Of a DNA stretch of 64,000 nt, positions 22,425 through 33,562 are shown in pieces (the stretch's first letter is position 1; each line of letters begins with the position of its first letter). The notes beneath the pieces are model-generated. The model saw only the letters and a list, made by a program, of their open reading frames with translations. It searched no databases and was not told where the DNA came from. The translations under genes were made by a program, and so were the position numbers. Source of the DNA: Rhipidocladum racemiflorum (Eukaryota > Streptophyta > Magnoliopsida > Poales > Poaceae); contig CM070581.1 in the NCBI GenBank assembly GCA_036346355.1, positions 2,666,001-2,730,000 on the forward strand. Direction: 5' to 3'.

Positions 22425-23877
22425 AATGGATCCCAGTCAAGGTGGCTCTCAGCCCCCACCAGACCCAGCAGTGGTGGGCTCCAAAAGGCCAAGGCAGACT
22501 CCAACAGGAACAAGAACCAAAAGGGTCATGTAGAGGAAGAGGTGGAGGCGGTGGAGGACCAGGCATCCAGATTCGTGACCCTCCATCCGACCCTCCCGCT
22601 CAGGCAGTGAATGTACCTCGAGGAGCGCCATTGCCTTCTAGGAAGGGCAAAGTGGCGTGGCAGAGCTTCTCAACCTCAACCAGCCTGCACTCCAGCAATT
22701 CCAAGGCTCGAGGCAAGCAGAGAGGAATCCTCGTCTCAAGAGGAAACCCATGAGCTATAAAGGAAAAGCCGCCAAAGTGCGCTTGGCCGAGAGCAGAACC
22801 CGAGCGAAGCACGCTTCTCGATCGACTATCGCTTCGACCTTCTTTCAGCAGGATTTCTATGAATCTATCATTCGACAAGGAAGAATCCAGTCATTCTGAT
22901 GCAAAGGTTGACTGGGATTACATGGCCGCGGTGATGATGCCACTTTCACAGAGGTCATTGCGGCTTGTGAAAGAACTGGGACTAAAAGAATAATGAGTTT
23001 TCGGATGATTGGAATATTGAGATCATCGCTCGCTTCTACTCCACTTTGTATATCTCCAGTGACGTAGTCTCCACCTTGCATTGGATGACGAAGGAGTTTG
23101 GTATGAGATCTCCTATGTCAATTTTGCTCATTGTCTTGGATTCACCGGTCGATCGCCGTGACAAAGATCAGATTCACAATGAAGCCTCGCTCGGTGCCTC
23201 CAACCTGAACTTTTTGTATGATGAGGATGCAGACTTTGAGGAAGGAAGCACAAAAGGCATGAAGTCGTTCTTTGCCTGTCTCAACAGGCTTTTCAGGAAG
23301 ACGCTGGCTCCCAAGGAAGGTGACGCCTCTCACATTCTGTCTTATACAAGGAACCTGCTGAGTAGAATGCGAGTTGGACAGCGTCCTTTTGATGTGTTTG
23401 ATTTCATATGGAATGAGATCCGCTTGACAGCTCAGGAGCCGAAGAGAAGTTGTGGTTATGCTCCTTTCATCATGCATATGATTGAGCACATTACTCACCA
23501 AAGATTTTGAGTATGATACCAAGCACACAGAGTGCAGATCAGGCGATCAAGGCCCCGGCTCGCTAGGCGTGCTTCGACTAGAGGTGCCGCTACCTCCTCC
23601 TCCACAGCCTCCTCCTGCTGCGCTTGATGGATCATCCTCTCCAATTCTCCGCGCCTTAAAGTCCATCTTTGTCCTGTGCAAGGGCAATGCAGCAGTGCAC
23701 AAGAAGAACACCAAAAGACTAAAAGACATTCAGAGGCATCTGAATCTGGAGTGTTCAGAGGATGAGGAGAGCGATGAGGAGGTTGAAGATCCTTTTGCTC
23801 CAGCGCCTGCAGCCTCAGATGAGTCCGAGGACGATGAGGAGTCCGGCTCTGATGATGCTTCCGAGGAGTCGGACTAG
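22425..23877 (+). pseudogene. Third ORF of the SIRE-like element (envelope-position / plant transposon-protein domain), frameshifted
   Basis: It starts at MDPSQGGSQPPPDPAVVGS (22425) with a proline-rich, then basic N-terminus (KAAKVRLAESRTRAKH near 22770). The core is read in one frame at 23046-23507: STLHWMTKEFGM, then a KSFFACLNRLFRKTLAPKEG stretch, FDVFDFIWNEIR and SCGYAPFIMHMIEHIT. This matches the extra ORF found after pol in SIRE-like grass elements, often labelled a putative plant transposon protein. The C-terminus (to 23877) is a strongly acidic tail (SEDEESDEEVED...). At least three frame slips separate the parts. No transmembrane segments suggestive of a true envelope are seen. Its function is unknown. 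Confidence 0.65.
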
Positions 23878-24279
23878 TCTTTTCTCTCTCTCTCTCCTTG
23901 TTCTCCTTTCTGGTGCTTGATGCCAAAGGGGGAGAAGAGAAAGAAAGCTTTTATCGCTTTATCATCCTTCGATTAGTTCCATTTCCAAACTTTGTTATCA
24001 TATGAACTTGGGACTTGTTACGCTTGATAGTATGCTTTACTTATGCTCCGTTGGATGATTGTCTCTATGAATTAATATTAATGGTTATTCAATATTTAGC
24101 TTCCATAAGTGCTTATTTCATTATATACTCGCTTTTGGGAGCTCCTGCAAAATTTGCTTTTAAAATTGTGCTTTTGCGATGTTTTCCTATCCTTTGCACA
24201 TCTTTAGGGGGAGCTCAACCAATACGAAATTCTATTAATATCCTTTTATCTGTAAGCTTTAATCGGGTTGTCATCAATC

Positions 24280-24296
24280 ACCAAAAAGGGGGAGAT
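24280..24296 (+). other. Polypurine tract of the Ty1-copia element
   Basis: AAAAAGGGGGAGAT immediately precedes the 3' LTR TGAAAG; this is the canonical plus-strand primer position. Confidence 0.8.
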
Positions 24297-25879
24297 TGAA
24301 AGTGCATCTAGGCCCCTAAATTGGTTTTGGATGATTAATGACAAACGATTATACAGGACTAATGTCTTCAATGAGTTTGTGAACAGGTAAAAGAGTAAAT
24401 GTGAGATTCTCTACATGCGAAGGAAACCCTCAAACGAATTCAAGCGAGTAAAACGGCTTCGTAATTTAATTTTTCTATGCTTTGTGTCGTAGGAATGCCG
24501 TACTATTAAGAGGGATGCATCGTAGATGATCTAGAGTAGTCTCTATGCTCAGATGAATGTTACTTCAAATCTTTTTGAGATTCTAAGTCATCGTGCATGC
24601 ACCGGAATGTGTTTTTATCTAAGTTCAAGTCGGACATTCCGATATTACATCGAAGTTCCGATGTGACCGACATTCCGATGTGCATGTTTGCTTCAAATCC
24701 GATGCGTAGAAGATGTATCGGAAGTTCCGATATTTACGATCGGAAGTTCCGATACGTTGTAAAGCTTTCCAGGGTGCTCTCTGTAAAGATCGGAAGTTCC
24801 GATATTTAACATCGGAAGTTCCGATGTGTTCTAACCTGAAAAAGGGAGCTCTCTGGATTGATCGGACATTCCGATATATTGATCGGACTTTCCGATGATT
24901 AAGTCGGAAGTTCCGATGTTGATATCGGATAGTCCGATGTGGACTTAGAAGCATTTTGTCAAGGGCATTTTCGGGAACATCGGAAGTTCCGATGTTGATA
25001 TCGGAAGTTCGATGCATCTTGTGTAACGACTAAAGTGCGCCGAGTTCTCGATTATTTGTACATATCGGATATTCCGATGTTGATATCGGAAGTTCCGATA
25101 TGCAAATGAGTGGGAGTATAACGGCTAGTTTTTGCAAGAAACTATAAATACCCCACCCTCTCTCATTTGAGGGTTACACACTCTATTTGGCGTAACTCTC
25201 GTGCACATTGAGCCCTCTCTAGTCTACTTTTGAGCCCTCCTCTTTGATCTTAGGGATCATCCAAGGAGTGAGGACTAGAAGTGAGATTTGGAGCTAGAGT
25301 GAAAAGGAAGTGTCTTCCATCTTGAGCATTAGAGTGTTCCTCCAAGATTGATCAACGTGCATTTGTTACTCTTGGAGGTTGAAGGACTCCTAGACGGCTA
25401 GGCGTCGTTCACGAGCTCCCAAGGATTGTGGGTTGCCGTGAAAAGTTTGTGAAGGCCGGCTCCGCCTCCGAAAGGAAAGGAACCAAATAGTGGAACCAAG
25501 CCTCAAGTGTGACCGAGGTTTGGGAGGAAAGGGTTGGAAAAGACCCGGCTCTTTGGAGCTTCCTCAACGGAGACGTAGGATTCCCTCAAGAATCCGAACT
25601 CCGGGATCAAATCCGCGTCTTTGTCTTCTTTACTTAAGCTTGTCTCTTTATTTAGTCGTTTTATTGTTCTTAGATTGTTCTCAAGTTTATTACTTTCAGT
25701 TATTAATCGTCCGTGTAAAAAGTCGATCGGACATTCCGATCTGGAATCGGAAGTTCCGATTATATCGGAAGTTCCGATCCAATACCGGAAGTTCCGATAC
25801 TCTTTCCGCTGCGACAAATTTAGTTTAAATTTTAAATTGCCTATTCACCCCCCCTCTAGGCAACTTTCTCATCTTTTCA
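24297..25879 (+). repeat. 3' LTR of the Ty1-copia element
   Basis: 1,583 bp, near-identical to 14476-16052, with the same dyad array (about 19 copies, a few missing one base). Differences are confined to short indels such as near 24654, 24668, 24700, 24780, 24851, 25009 and 25028-25050. Confidence 0.92.
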
Positions 25880-25910
25880 AACCTAAGGTCTTAATCTATG
25901 GTCAAGCCAA

Positions 25911-25923
25911 GGCTCTGATACCA
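25911..25923 (-). other. Primer-binding site of the Ty3-gypsy element
   Basis: The plus strand GGCTCTGATACCA is TGGTATCAGAGCC on the minus strand, two bases from the 5' LTR edge at 25926. It is initiator tRNA-Met complementary. Confidence 0.85.
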
Positions 25924-25925
25924 CT

Positions 25926-28698
25926 TGTGACGGACCGCCTTTTTAGGGGCAGTGCGAAACTCACAACAGCTACCCAGGAAGACTAACTGTTGTAAAACAA
26001 GAGTAAAATTACCTGGCCAAAAGCCAATTCAACACTTTTTATTCAATATAGGGCCTAACGGCCAGGGTTTTTACAAAAGAGGGCGCAGCAGGGCCCGAAT
26101 AACTTACAAGCAAAACACCGCACAGGCAGGCCTGAGCAAAAGACCAAGACCTCAAAACCAACAAAATCGCCAACTACGAACTCCTGAAACGCTCCAGCTT
26201 CTTCAAACTCTGAAAGGGCGGGGGTTGCAAGGGTGAGTACGGGAGTACTCAACAAGTCGTACGGAGAATTCTGAATACTATATGCAGGGGATTATCCAAA
26301 GGGATGGCAATAGGGTTAAGTATCTGGATGCAGTTTTCTTTTCTAACTCATTTTACATTTGAAACACAAACCATAAAGTAATAGCTAGGGGGGTTTTCAC
26401 AAGTTCACAACACTTAACCAACTTCTTCCAAATTCACCAAACAGTAACTTGAGCTTGGTTGCGGGTATCACCCCAGTTCAAACTTAACTTCATTAACCGG
26501 AAGTACGGCGTATTCGAATACCATCATGATTAACTCTGCAGAGGTGCTCAGCTTTACCCACAAGATATCAACGACCGTTACACACAGGCAACTAGAATAC
26601 ATGCGGTCGGTCGAGATGATCACAGCATTTCGTTAACCATTCCTGCTGGTTTAGTTGTTAACCGATAGTACCGCTACCTTGGACTCAGGGTCCCCATTAG
26701 CGTCTACCGTTGTGAGAACCAAGAATGTCGCGAAGGACCATTCCCGTTCCACCCCTCCGGTGCTCTTCCCTGCCAGGAAGGCCCGGTCCCCATTCTCTCC
26801 TGAGAATGGTAGCCACCAAAAGAATCCAATTTTTAGGTTCAGGAATGATTAATTTACCGAGCTATGTCGGATACTAGTCTGCCGACCAGTCCGACCTGTG
26901 GTTGAGCGGATACTTAAGTTGTTTACGTTGCTCAAGGGGGTTGTTAACCTTATACTGCCAAAGATTAAGCCTTCATCCGCAAACCCGATCCGGTATCCCA
27001 TAATACCGGCCACCAAACAAACCAAGGCATTAATCATCAGCCGGGGATCGGAGTTACATCCACTCTGGGATTTATCCGATTCTGTCCCCCAAACGGTAGC
27101 ACTTTCACAAACATCCGAATCAGAGATTCGACAGCATTTTATTTCCTTTTTCGAAAGCATTTGAGCTAACTACAAGATTAATAATAACTAACTTAACAGG
27201 GTACTAGTAATCATCTAGGGTTACAAAGGATTTAATATGGTTCAAAAATTTCAAGGAGGTTTCATGATCAATTCGGCATTACCTAGGTATCATGTCATTC
27301 CAAAATAACGGTTTTCAATAATTCAACATACAGTAAAATAATGCGATACAAAATAATTACTACTATAGCATGGCATGATTGGGATCAACATGATCAAGGG
27401 TGTACGGCTTGCCTTGCTCGGCGATCGGATCGGCTGAACTGCAGAGGAAGTAGTCGTTCGGGGCTTCCGTCGGGTCCAACGTCTGCTCCGGGAACTTCTC
27501 CGGGATCTGCGGCTGCTCCGGGAACAGCTCCGGCTCCAGGGACTGCTTCCGGAATTGTCCAACGTCTGGATCTAGCGCGACAAGAACGAACGACAAATAA
27601 AGAAACGAAAAACGGAAAAGAACTGGAAACGAAAACGAAATCGGAAACCGGAACCTGCCGGTAGAGAGAACGAAGGGCGAATTGGGCAATTCGGAATTTT
27701 GGGAACTCCGGATTGAGGAACGGAGGGCATTTTTGGACTCAGTGGATCGAAACGGTTCGGATAGTGTATTTGGTGGGTTTCTGGGGCTCACGGAATTTTC
27801 GGGGATTTTCTGGGTATTTTTCTGGAATTATCTGGATTTAAAAGCAATTTCCTAATTAATTAATTTAATTAAATTCAAACGCTGCATCGCTCCAACCGAA
27901 TCGGCTGGCTTCGCGCGGATCGCCACGCCACGCGCGAGGCGCGCTGGAATCGGGCCCGCCGCCAGCGCGGCGAAGCGGCGAGGTTTGGGCCTGGCGCGGA
28001 CCGCAGGCGCCGAGAGAGAGGAGGGGTGGAGCTGGCAGTGGAGCCCGGCCGTCACGACCAGGCAAGGCGGGGCTAGGCACAGGGGAACAGAAGGCGGCGA
28101 GGCGGCGGCGCGGCTCGAAATGAGACGAGGAGGCGGAGGCGAGCGAGCTCACCCGGACGAGGTGAAGGAGCGGGCGAGGAGGAGCCGCGGGTCGCGCAGC
28201 TTTTATAGGCGCGGCGAGGGCAAGGCGAGGCGAGGCACGGCGCGACGGCCGGGCGCCGGCGCGGCAAGCCATGGCGCGGCGCAGCTGGCAAGGGCGGTCG
28301 GGCGACGCGCGCAAAGGGCGAGGCGGCGCTGTGGCATGGCAGCAGCGCGCGATGCGGCGCGGCAGCGGCAGACACGGGCGGCCGCGGCAAGCGGCTGCGG
28401 GTCCACATCGCGGCGACACATGCACAAAGTGGCGGCGGGCAACAGCAGAACGCGCGGCGACATCGGCGTGGCGCTGCGCCGGAGGCGCGGACGGAGGCTG
28501 AGCAGTCGGGCCACCAGGCGAGGCCAACTGCCGAGAGGAGATGGGCCGGACGGCCCACAAGCAAGGAATTTGGCCCAAACAGAAAAACGAAAAACCAAAA
28601 CCAAAATCAACTGCAAAATTCAAATTTCAAATTCGAGATTTGAACTGAAATTTGAATCAACTCCAAGTTAAATTCATTTTGAATTTTGGGTTGTTTCA
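25926..28698 (-). repeat. 5' LTR of the Ty3-gypsy element
   Basis: 2,773 bp; pairs with 8492-11293. TG...CA ends, with the ATATT target duplication outside (28699-28703). The GC-rich portion 27880-28560 is the most divergent from its partner. Confidence 0.88.
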
Positions 28699-28703
28699 AT
28701 ATT

Positions 28704-29999
28704 CATTCCTTTTATTTCATACTATCCCCAACAGCATCCCCTCGAATGGATTTCTCTCTGGAATTGGAGGGAGAATCTGTTTCTAAATGGATTCAAACCG
28801 AGGCTATAATTCAAAGGTTTAAATTGGACTTATTCTGTGTAGGAATCGGACTGTGCATGTCTTAGTCTTGCCGGCCTGTCGCCGACTGTGTACGTGGGAA
28901 TGAGATCCATAAACAAGGGCTGTCAAGATCCTGTAATTCAGTAGTTAGAAATAATATTACTTATTTAGTAGATAGACCAAAAAGTAAATAATGATTAGTT
29001 ATTATTTTATTTGTTTCAAAATTGTATTGAATAGTGACGGATAGGAACAATAGTTATGTTGGACATGTACGTAGAATGGACGTTTTTGTCCGTAATTATG
29101 CCACTTCTCTCCAACATCTTTTCCTACCTTCATCTCACAACAATGTTTTCTCTCTCATATTTCTGGTGCTGCACTTTTTATAGGACACACCGCATGTCAT
29201 AGGTTGGGAGCTAAGCAGACGTAGCTAGGGAGGATGTCAGCTGGGCCCATCAAAATCCTAACGAGTGGGCCTGCAGGAGCAACTAACCAACAAGGATGCA
29301 TCTTAAAGATATTCTCCATTATGATACTGTATATCAATACCGTAGATTGCCATATTATATAGATGCAAAACTAGACACCACATCACGGTGAATTGTATCT
29401 ATTATATACCCACCAAATCAATACAACATTTTTTTATTAATTTCTTTGTATGCCCTCTCACATTCCCTCTCCTCACCTTAGCATCCTCGTCGTCGTGTCT
29501 GGCTCCTCCTACCTATCCCTCGTGTGCCTCCTCCCTCACCTTCGGCAGCCATCGCCCTCTCACCGCCACCTCTCTTTCTCACCTCTAGCAGCCACGGCCT
29601 CCTCCCCCATCCTTCGCCCGCCTCCTCCTCCTCCTCCTAGATTTGGTCGAATCTGCACCGGCAACGCCCAGATTTGGTTAGATCTAAGACGTCGTTGTTG
29701 AGGTGAGGCAAAGGCAGCGAGGCGAGCGAGTCAAGGTGAGTCACTCGGGCAATGCAGCAAAGCAAGGTGAGTGCGGTTCGTGCGGCGACGACTCGTGGCA
29801 TAGGCAGTCAATGGCAGGGCGTGTTGGGCAATAGCAGTCAACATGGAGGTGGGCCATGCGATGGTGAGCACTTGGAGGCGGGCGACGATGTGGAAGCTAC
29901 ACCAGACAACGTAGAGGTAGACAGCGGCGGCGAAGACGACAAACATATGATGCATCCGTGCTGGAGCCGGTGCAGGTCCCACGAACAATGTATTTTTTT
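28704..29999. other. Gene-free interval between retrotransposon and CACTA element
   Basis: No gene recognised. 29450-29980 is GC-rich with trinucleotide-like CCT/CTC tracts that open frames on both strands but show no domain. Confidence 0.4.
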
Positions 30000-31018
30000 C
30001 ACAACTACAAAAAAGACTTATATTAGACTCCTCATCTCTGACGGTTTTGAAAAATCGTCTGTGATAACCACTCATCAGTGACCCTTCTAACCAAAAACCG
30101 TCAGTGGTGACTATAATGGTCATCACAGACAGATTTTGGCCCTTCTAGCCAAAAACCATCAGTAATGACTACTATGGTCATCACGGACGGTTTTTGGCAA
30201 GAAGAGTGTTCACATCAGTGACCCTTTTAACAAAAAATCGTCAGTGATGACTAGTTCATATTAGTGACTGACAAATGATTTTTGGCTAGAAAGGTCAGTG
30301 ATGTATTATAAATAAATAATGAGGTTGAGATGTATGTATTATAAATAAATAATACGACGTATGTGTTATAAATAAAGAGATGTATGCATGTGTTATAATG
30401 AGATGTGTGTATTATAAATGAATAATGAGATGTATGCGTTATAAATAAATAATGAGATATATGTATTACTATAATTAAATAAATAATGAGATGTATGTGT
30501 ACATTATAAATAATGACGTATGTGTTATAAATAATGAGACGTATGTGTTACTATAAATAAATAATAAGAGATATGTGTTGTAAATATTAATGAGATGTAT
30601 ATGTTATAAATAATGAGATAAATGTATTATAAATAATAAGACATATCTGTTATAAATAATGAGAGCATGGCTAGCATTTATTCCTGAGGCTAGCAAATAA
30701 AACCAAAAATATTCAAAAATAGAAACTATCATCAGAGACTGTTCTAAAAGGGAACCATCTCAGATGATAACATCAACAGAGACGGTTCAAGGTTCCAACC
30801 TTCTCAGATAACATTAGCAACAAAGACAGTTCCCTTCTTGAACCGTCTCGGATGATAACATCAATAGAGATGGTTCAAGGAGGGAACCGTCTCAGATAAC
30901 AGGCATCATCAGGGACGGTTCGAGGGAACTGACTCAGATGTTAATCTTCACTGATGGTTACAAAACCGTATGTGATGAGGTTTTTGAACCATTTGTAATG
31001 AGTTTTTGTGTAGTAGTG
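30000..31018. mobile_element. Small non-autonomous CACTA (En/Spm) transposon
   Basis: The left end CACAACTACAAAAAAG at 30000 and right end TTTTTGTGTAGTAGTG ending at 31018 are inverted-repeat CACTA termini, flanked by the 3-bp duplication TTT (29997-29999 and 31019-31021). Subterminal arrays of GACGGTTTT / AACCGTC words in both orientations (30020-30290 and 30720-30990) are the transposase-binding repeats typical of the superfamily. The middle (30300-30660) is a degenerate minisatellite of TGTGTTATAAATAATGAGA-like units. With 1,019 bp and no transposase it must be mobilised in trans. Confidence 0.82.
30300..30662. repeat. AT-rich minisatellite inside the CACTA element
   Basis: About 12-14 imperfect units of 20-35 bp built on TGTRTTATAAATAATGAGAT. 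Confidence 0.75.
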
Positions 31019-31021
31019 TTT

Positions 31022-32737
31022 ATTGTTCTTGTGTGTTGGATTGTGTGTCCAAACAATGTCTTGCATGAGACATTGATTCCCTCTCTTTCTTCTCTAATTC
31101 TCCCACCACCTCAGCAATAATCTTAATTGGCATGCTAATTAATGTTATGGACATTGCTAATATAGGACCATTGGGAGTGCCATAATCCCCCATGTTTTCA
31201 AAACTAACAGGGTAGGTTGGGCAATGACATCCACAAGGAGACGAGTGACCCAATCAAGTTATTTAACTCCAAGCTAAAGAGTGCTTAAACTACTAACCCC
31301 TAATCCTTTTTGGCCAAGTTGGTTATGATGATGGCCCTAGTGTGCTTTTTGCTGGCCATTATCCCAGTCCCTGGGCCCACCAGCCACCACAATGCAAAAT
31401 TGCTACACACCCATCTGCTTGATCTTCTTTATCCATCACATGATACATAACACTACACAAGTTAGGTGGTGAGTGAGAGAAGAAAATCTTAATCCCTCCC
31501 AAGTGGTGAGATTTCACCACTCTGAAAGGGAAAAAGAAAAAACAATGGGAACATGATGATTTGATGGCGTTCTTAGGACCACGGTCTCCTCAAGAATTGC
31601 TTTCTACTCCATTAGGATATACAAGGAGTTGGTCGGGGCTGGAGTCGGAGTTAGGTTAAGGGCAATACGCCAAAATCATCACATGCTGCTAATTCTAATT
31701 CCACATGAACCCTATCTATTGTCTGTCCTGGCGCACACCAAGTGGACTCAGAAAAAGCTGCAGCTTTTTTTCGTAGATGTTAACATATATACTCCTCACC
31801 TGATTGACGTAACAGTTGTATAACCGAAAGCGAACACTGTTAACGTTCTGCCATTTGGCAACCTGCCAGATACTACGAGCCACCGGATCAAGTATAGGGA
31901 GTATATATATATAATACAACACTCCATTTATGTCAAAATATATATATATATAAAACACTCCATCGATCCCCCCCGGCTACGAGAAGCAGAAGCTTACAAC
32001 AACGTTTGCAACGCGACGTCGCGACAACAGCCGCGAGCCAAGAAGACGACGACGACGACGTCGCTCTCCGGCCGGGCAGTGGTGGCGTCGCCGAGGCGTG
32101 GGGTGGGGTGATTGGTGGGCCGCCGTCCGCGCGGGGGCGTAATGTTAAGTGGTGGCCGGCCGGCAAGGGGCCGGGCAGGAGGGGGACAGGGGGTTGAGGC
32201 GTGGAGCCCGGCGTGTAGGGCGTGGCGGTGGCAGGGAGTCCTGCTCCTGGGCGCCCACCGCTCCCCTCCGTCTCCAGGGCTCCGGACAACGATGACCTAG
32301 CTAGCTATATTCCGTCCGTCCGTCCGTCCATGCATCCATGATCCATGTACCCTACCAGTACCAAGCTCCTGCACCGGCCGGACCGACTTCAATGCGTCGT
32401 AGCCAATGGAGCCGTCCACTGTAGACACCGATCGCCGATTCGCCGGTGTGGATTGACAGGTGTCGATACATCTGCTCGAGAGTGCGATGTTGTGCTGTGC
32501 CTGCGCGTGAGTTTAGTTGTGTGATTAAGTTCGAGAGCTACGGCTGGTTGGGTCGTTTCAAGTGCCGGTACGGTTTCGTCGTGTGCATCTACTATCTAGG
32601 AATAATTTTACGGGGTTCATTTTTTGAGATCATGGTTCAATTAATCTCTTGTCCACCTCAGTCTTGAATATCTGCTACCTGTTAGACAGCTTACGATGTT
32701 CATTTTTTGAGATCATGCGTGGTTGAAAGGAACTGGC
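31022..32737. other. Gene-free interval
   Basis: No gene supported. It includes (TA)n-like tracts near 31905-31952 and a GC-rich stretch at 32040-32290 with (GAC)n codon-like repeats that opens frames on both strands. CCGT repeats occur near 32312-32330. Confidence 0.4.
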
Positions 32738-32751
32738 CGGCCTGAGCTATG

Positions 32752-32966
32752 TTTTTTTCTTTGAAATTTGACTAGGAGCTCTAGCATTTATTATAGAAGA
32801 AAAAAACAGCCGGGCTACAAACGCATATACACCCACGCACGCACACACACCCTAACACACGCGCGCTGCACCCGACCCCGTGCGCACCTGGGCGAGTCCG
32901 GAACTCGATCCCGGACGGGCTGCTCGCACACCAGCGAAACAAGCCAACGGAGCCTTCGCTCGTTCG
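32752..32966 (-). mobile_element. SINE-like retroposon
   Basis: The 14-16 bp direct repeat CGGCCTGAGCTATGTT lies at 32738-32753 and again at 32967-32982, flanking about 215 bp. Directly after the left copy is T7CTTTG, the complement of a 3' A-tail, so the element is on the minus strand with its 5' end near 32966. The minus-strand body reads GGGATCGAGTTCCGGACTCG (about 32896-32915), resembling the tRNA-derived head of grass SINEs, although box A/B matches are imperfect. It has no coding capacity and depends on LINE machinery. Confidence 0.65.
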
Positions 32967-32982
32967 CGGCCTGAGCTATGTT

Positions 32983-33562
32983 AAGCAGCGGCGGATCTAG
33001 AATAGAAATGATCGGGGTCACCGTAGGGTAGAAGCACAACAAAATCTAACCGCGTGGGAAATATACAATAATAGCATAAACATATATTTTTCAAGTTAAA
33101 AAATCACACTATACGCTAAAACCAACCAAAAACTGCAATCCATACCTCTTGTTTTCACTAACAAAACTAAATGAAAAATTTATGATGTAATAACGTACTG
33201 ATTTGGAATAATATCCAGTAATTTCTGGTTATAACTAGTCCATATTCTCCTTATTACATCTGGCTTGTATTAATTTGCACAAATTTAAAAGACGACTTAG
33301 TAAAGTTGTCACGAAATACTGACTTAGATGGTGTCTTCGTCTCATAAAAATATAGCCACCCATCAAGCGCATGGTGACCATGCATAGAGCAGCCAGGGCC
33401 GCGCCTCCGCACCGCCTGACTGTGGCAGCACGCCATGCTTGGTTGCTTGGCACATCCACTGGTCACCGTCGCCTGACCACATGTAGGACCCTGATCTATT
33501 AGTGTCAAAGCTTATATTGTTTATATGAAGTAGTTATGGGATTAGTCACATACTACTCGTTT
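32983..33562. other. Gene-free interval before the LINE
   Basis: No gene or element recognised. Confidence 0.35.

Larger units (their letters stand above)
14476..25879 (+). mobile_element. Ty1-copia retrotransposon, SIRE/Maximus-like, with a third ORF, nested in the Ty3-gypsy element
   Basis: LTRs 14476-16052 and 24297-25879 begin TGAAAGTGCATCTAGG and end TCTTTTCA. They are flanked by a perfect 5-bp duplication AACCT (14471-14475 and 25880-25884). TGGTATCAGAGCC (16055-16067) is the initiator-tRNA-Met primer site, and AAAAAGGGGGAGAT before 24297 is the polypurine tract. The order gag (UBN2-like plus CCHC), protease, integrase, RT, RNase H, then a 2.7-kb tail with an extra ORF, is characteristic of the SIRE/Maximus lineage. 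Coding frames are broken by several single-base slips, yet the LTRs are nearly identical, implying a recent insertion. It sits about 40 bp from the gypsy primer-binding site, so it is younger than its host element. Confidence 0.92.
8492..28698 (-). mobile_element. Ty3-gypsy LTR retrotransposon, non-autonomous/decayed, interrupted by a Ty1-copia element
   Basis: Two long repeats beginning TGTGACGGACCGCC and ending GGGTTGTTTCA (8492-11293 and 25926-28698) are the LTRs of one minus-strand element. It is flanked by the 5-bp duplication ATATT (8487-8491 and 28699-28703). Read on the minus strand, the 5' LTR is followed after two bases by TGGTATCAGAGCC, an initiator-tRNA-Met primer-binding site (25911-25923). 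A purine-rich AAGTGGGGTAGGT precedes the 3' LTR. After removing the copia insert, the interior is only about 3.2 kb and holds a gag-like frame and a scrap of reverse transcriptase. The primer site, long LTRs and LTR-proximal motif suggest a Tekay/Del-type chromovirus; that lineage call is tentative. Confidence 0.88.

Noticed and set aside
31933..32300. GC-rich frames on both strands as a gene
   Set aside because: Trinucleotide-like composition with no domain or splice structure.
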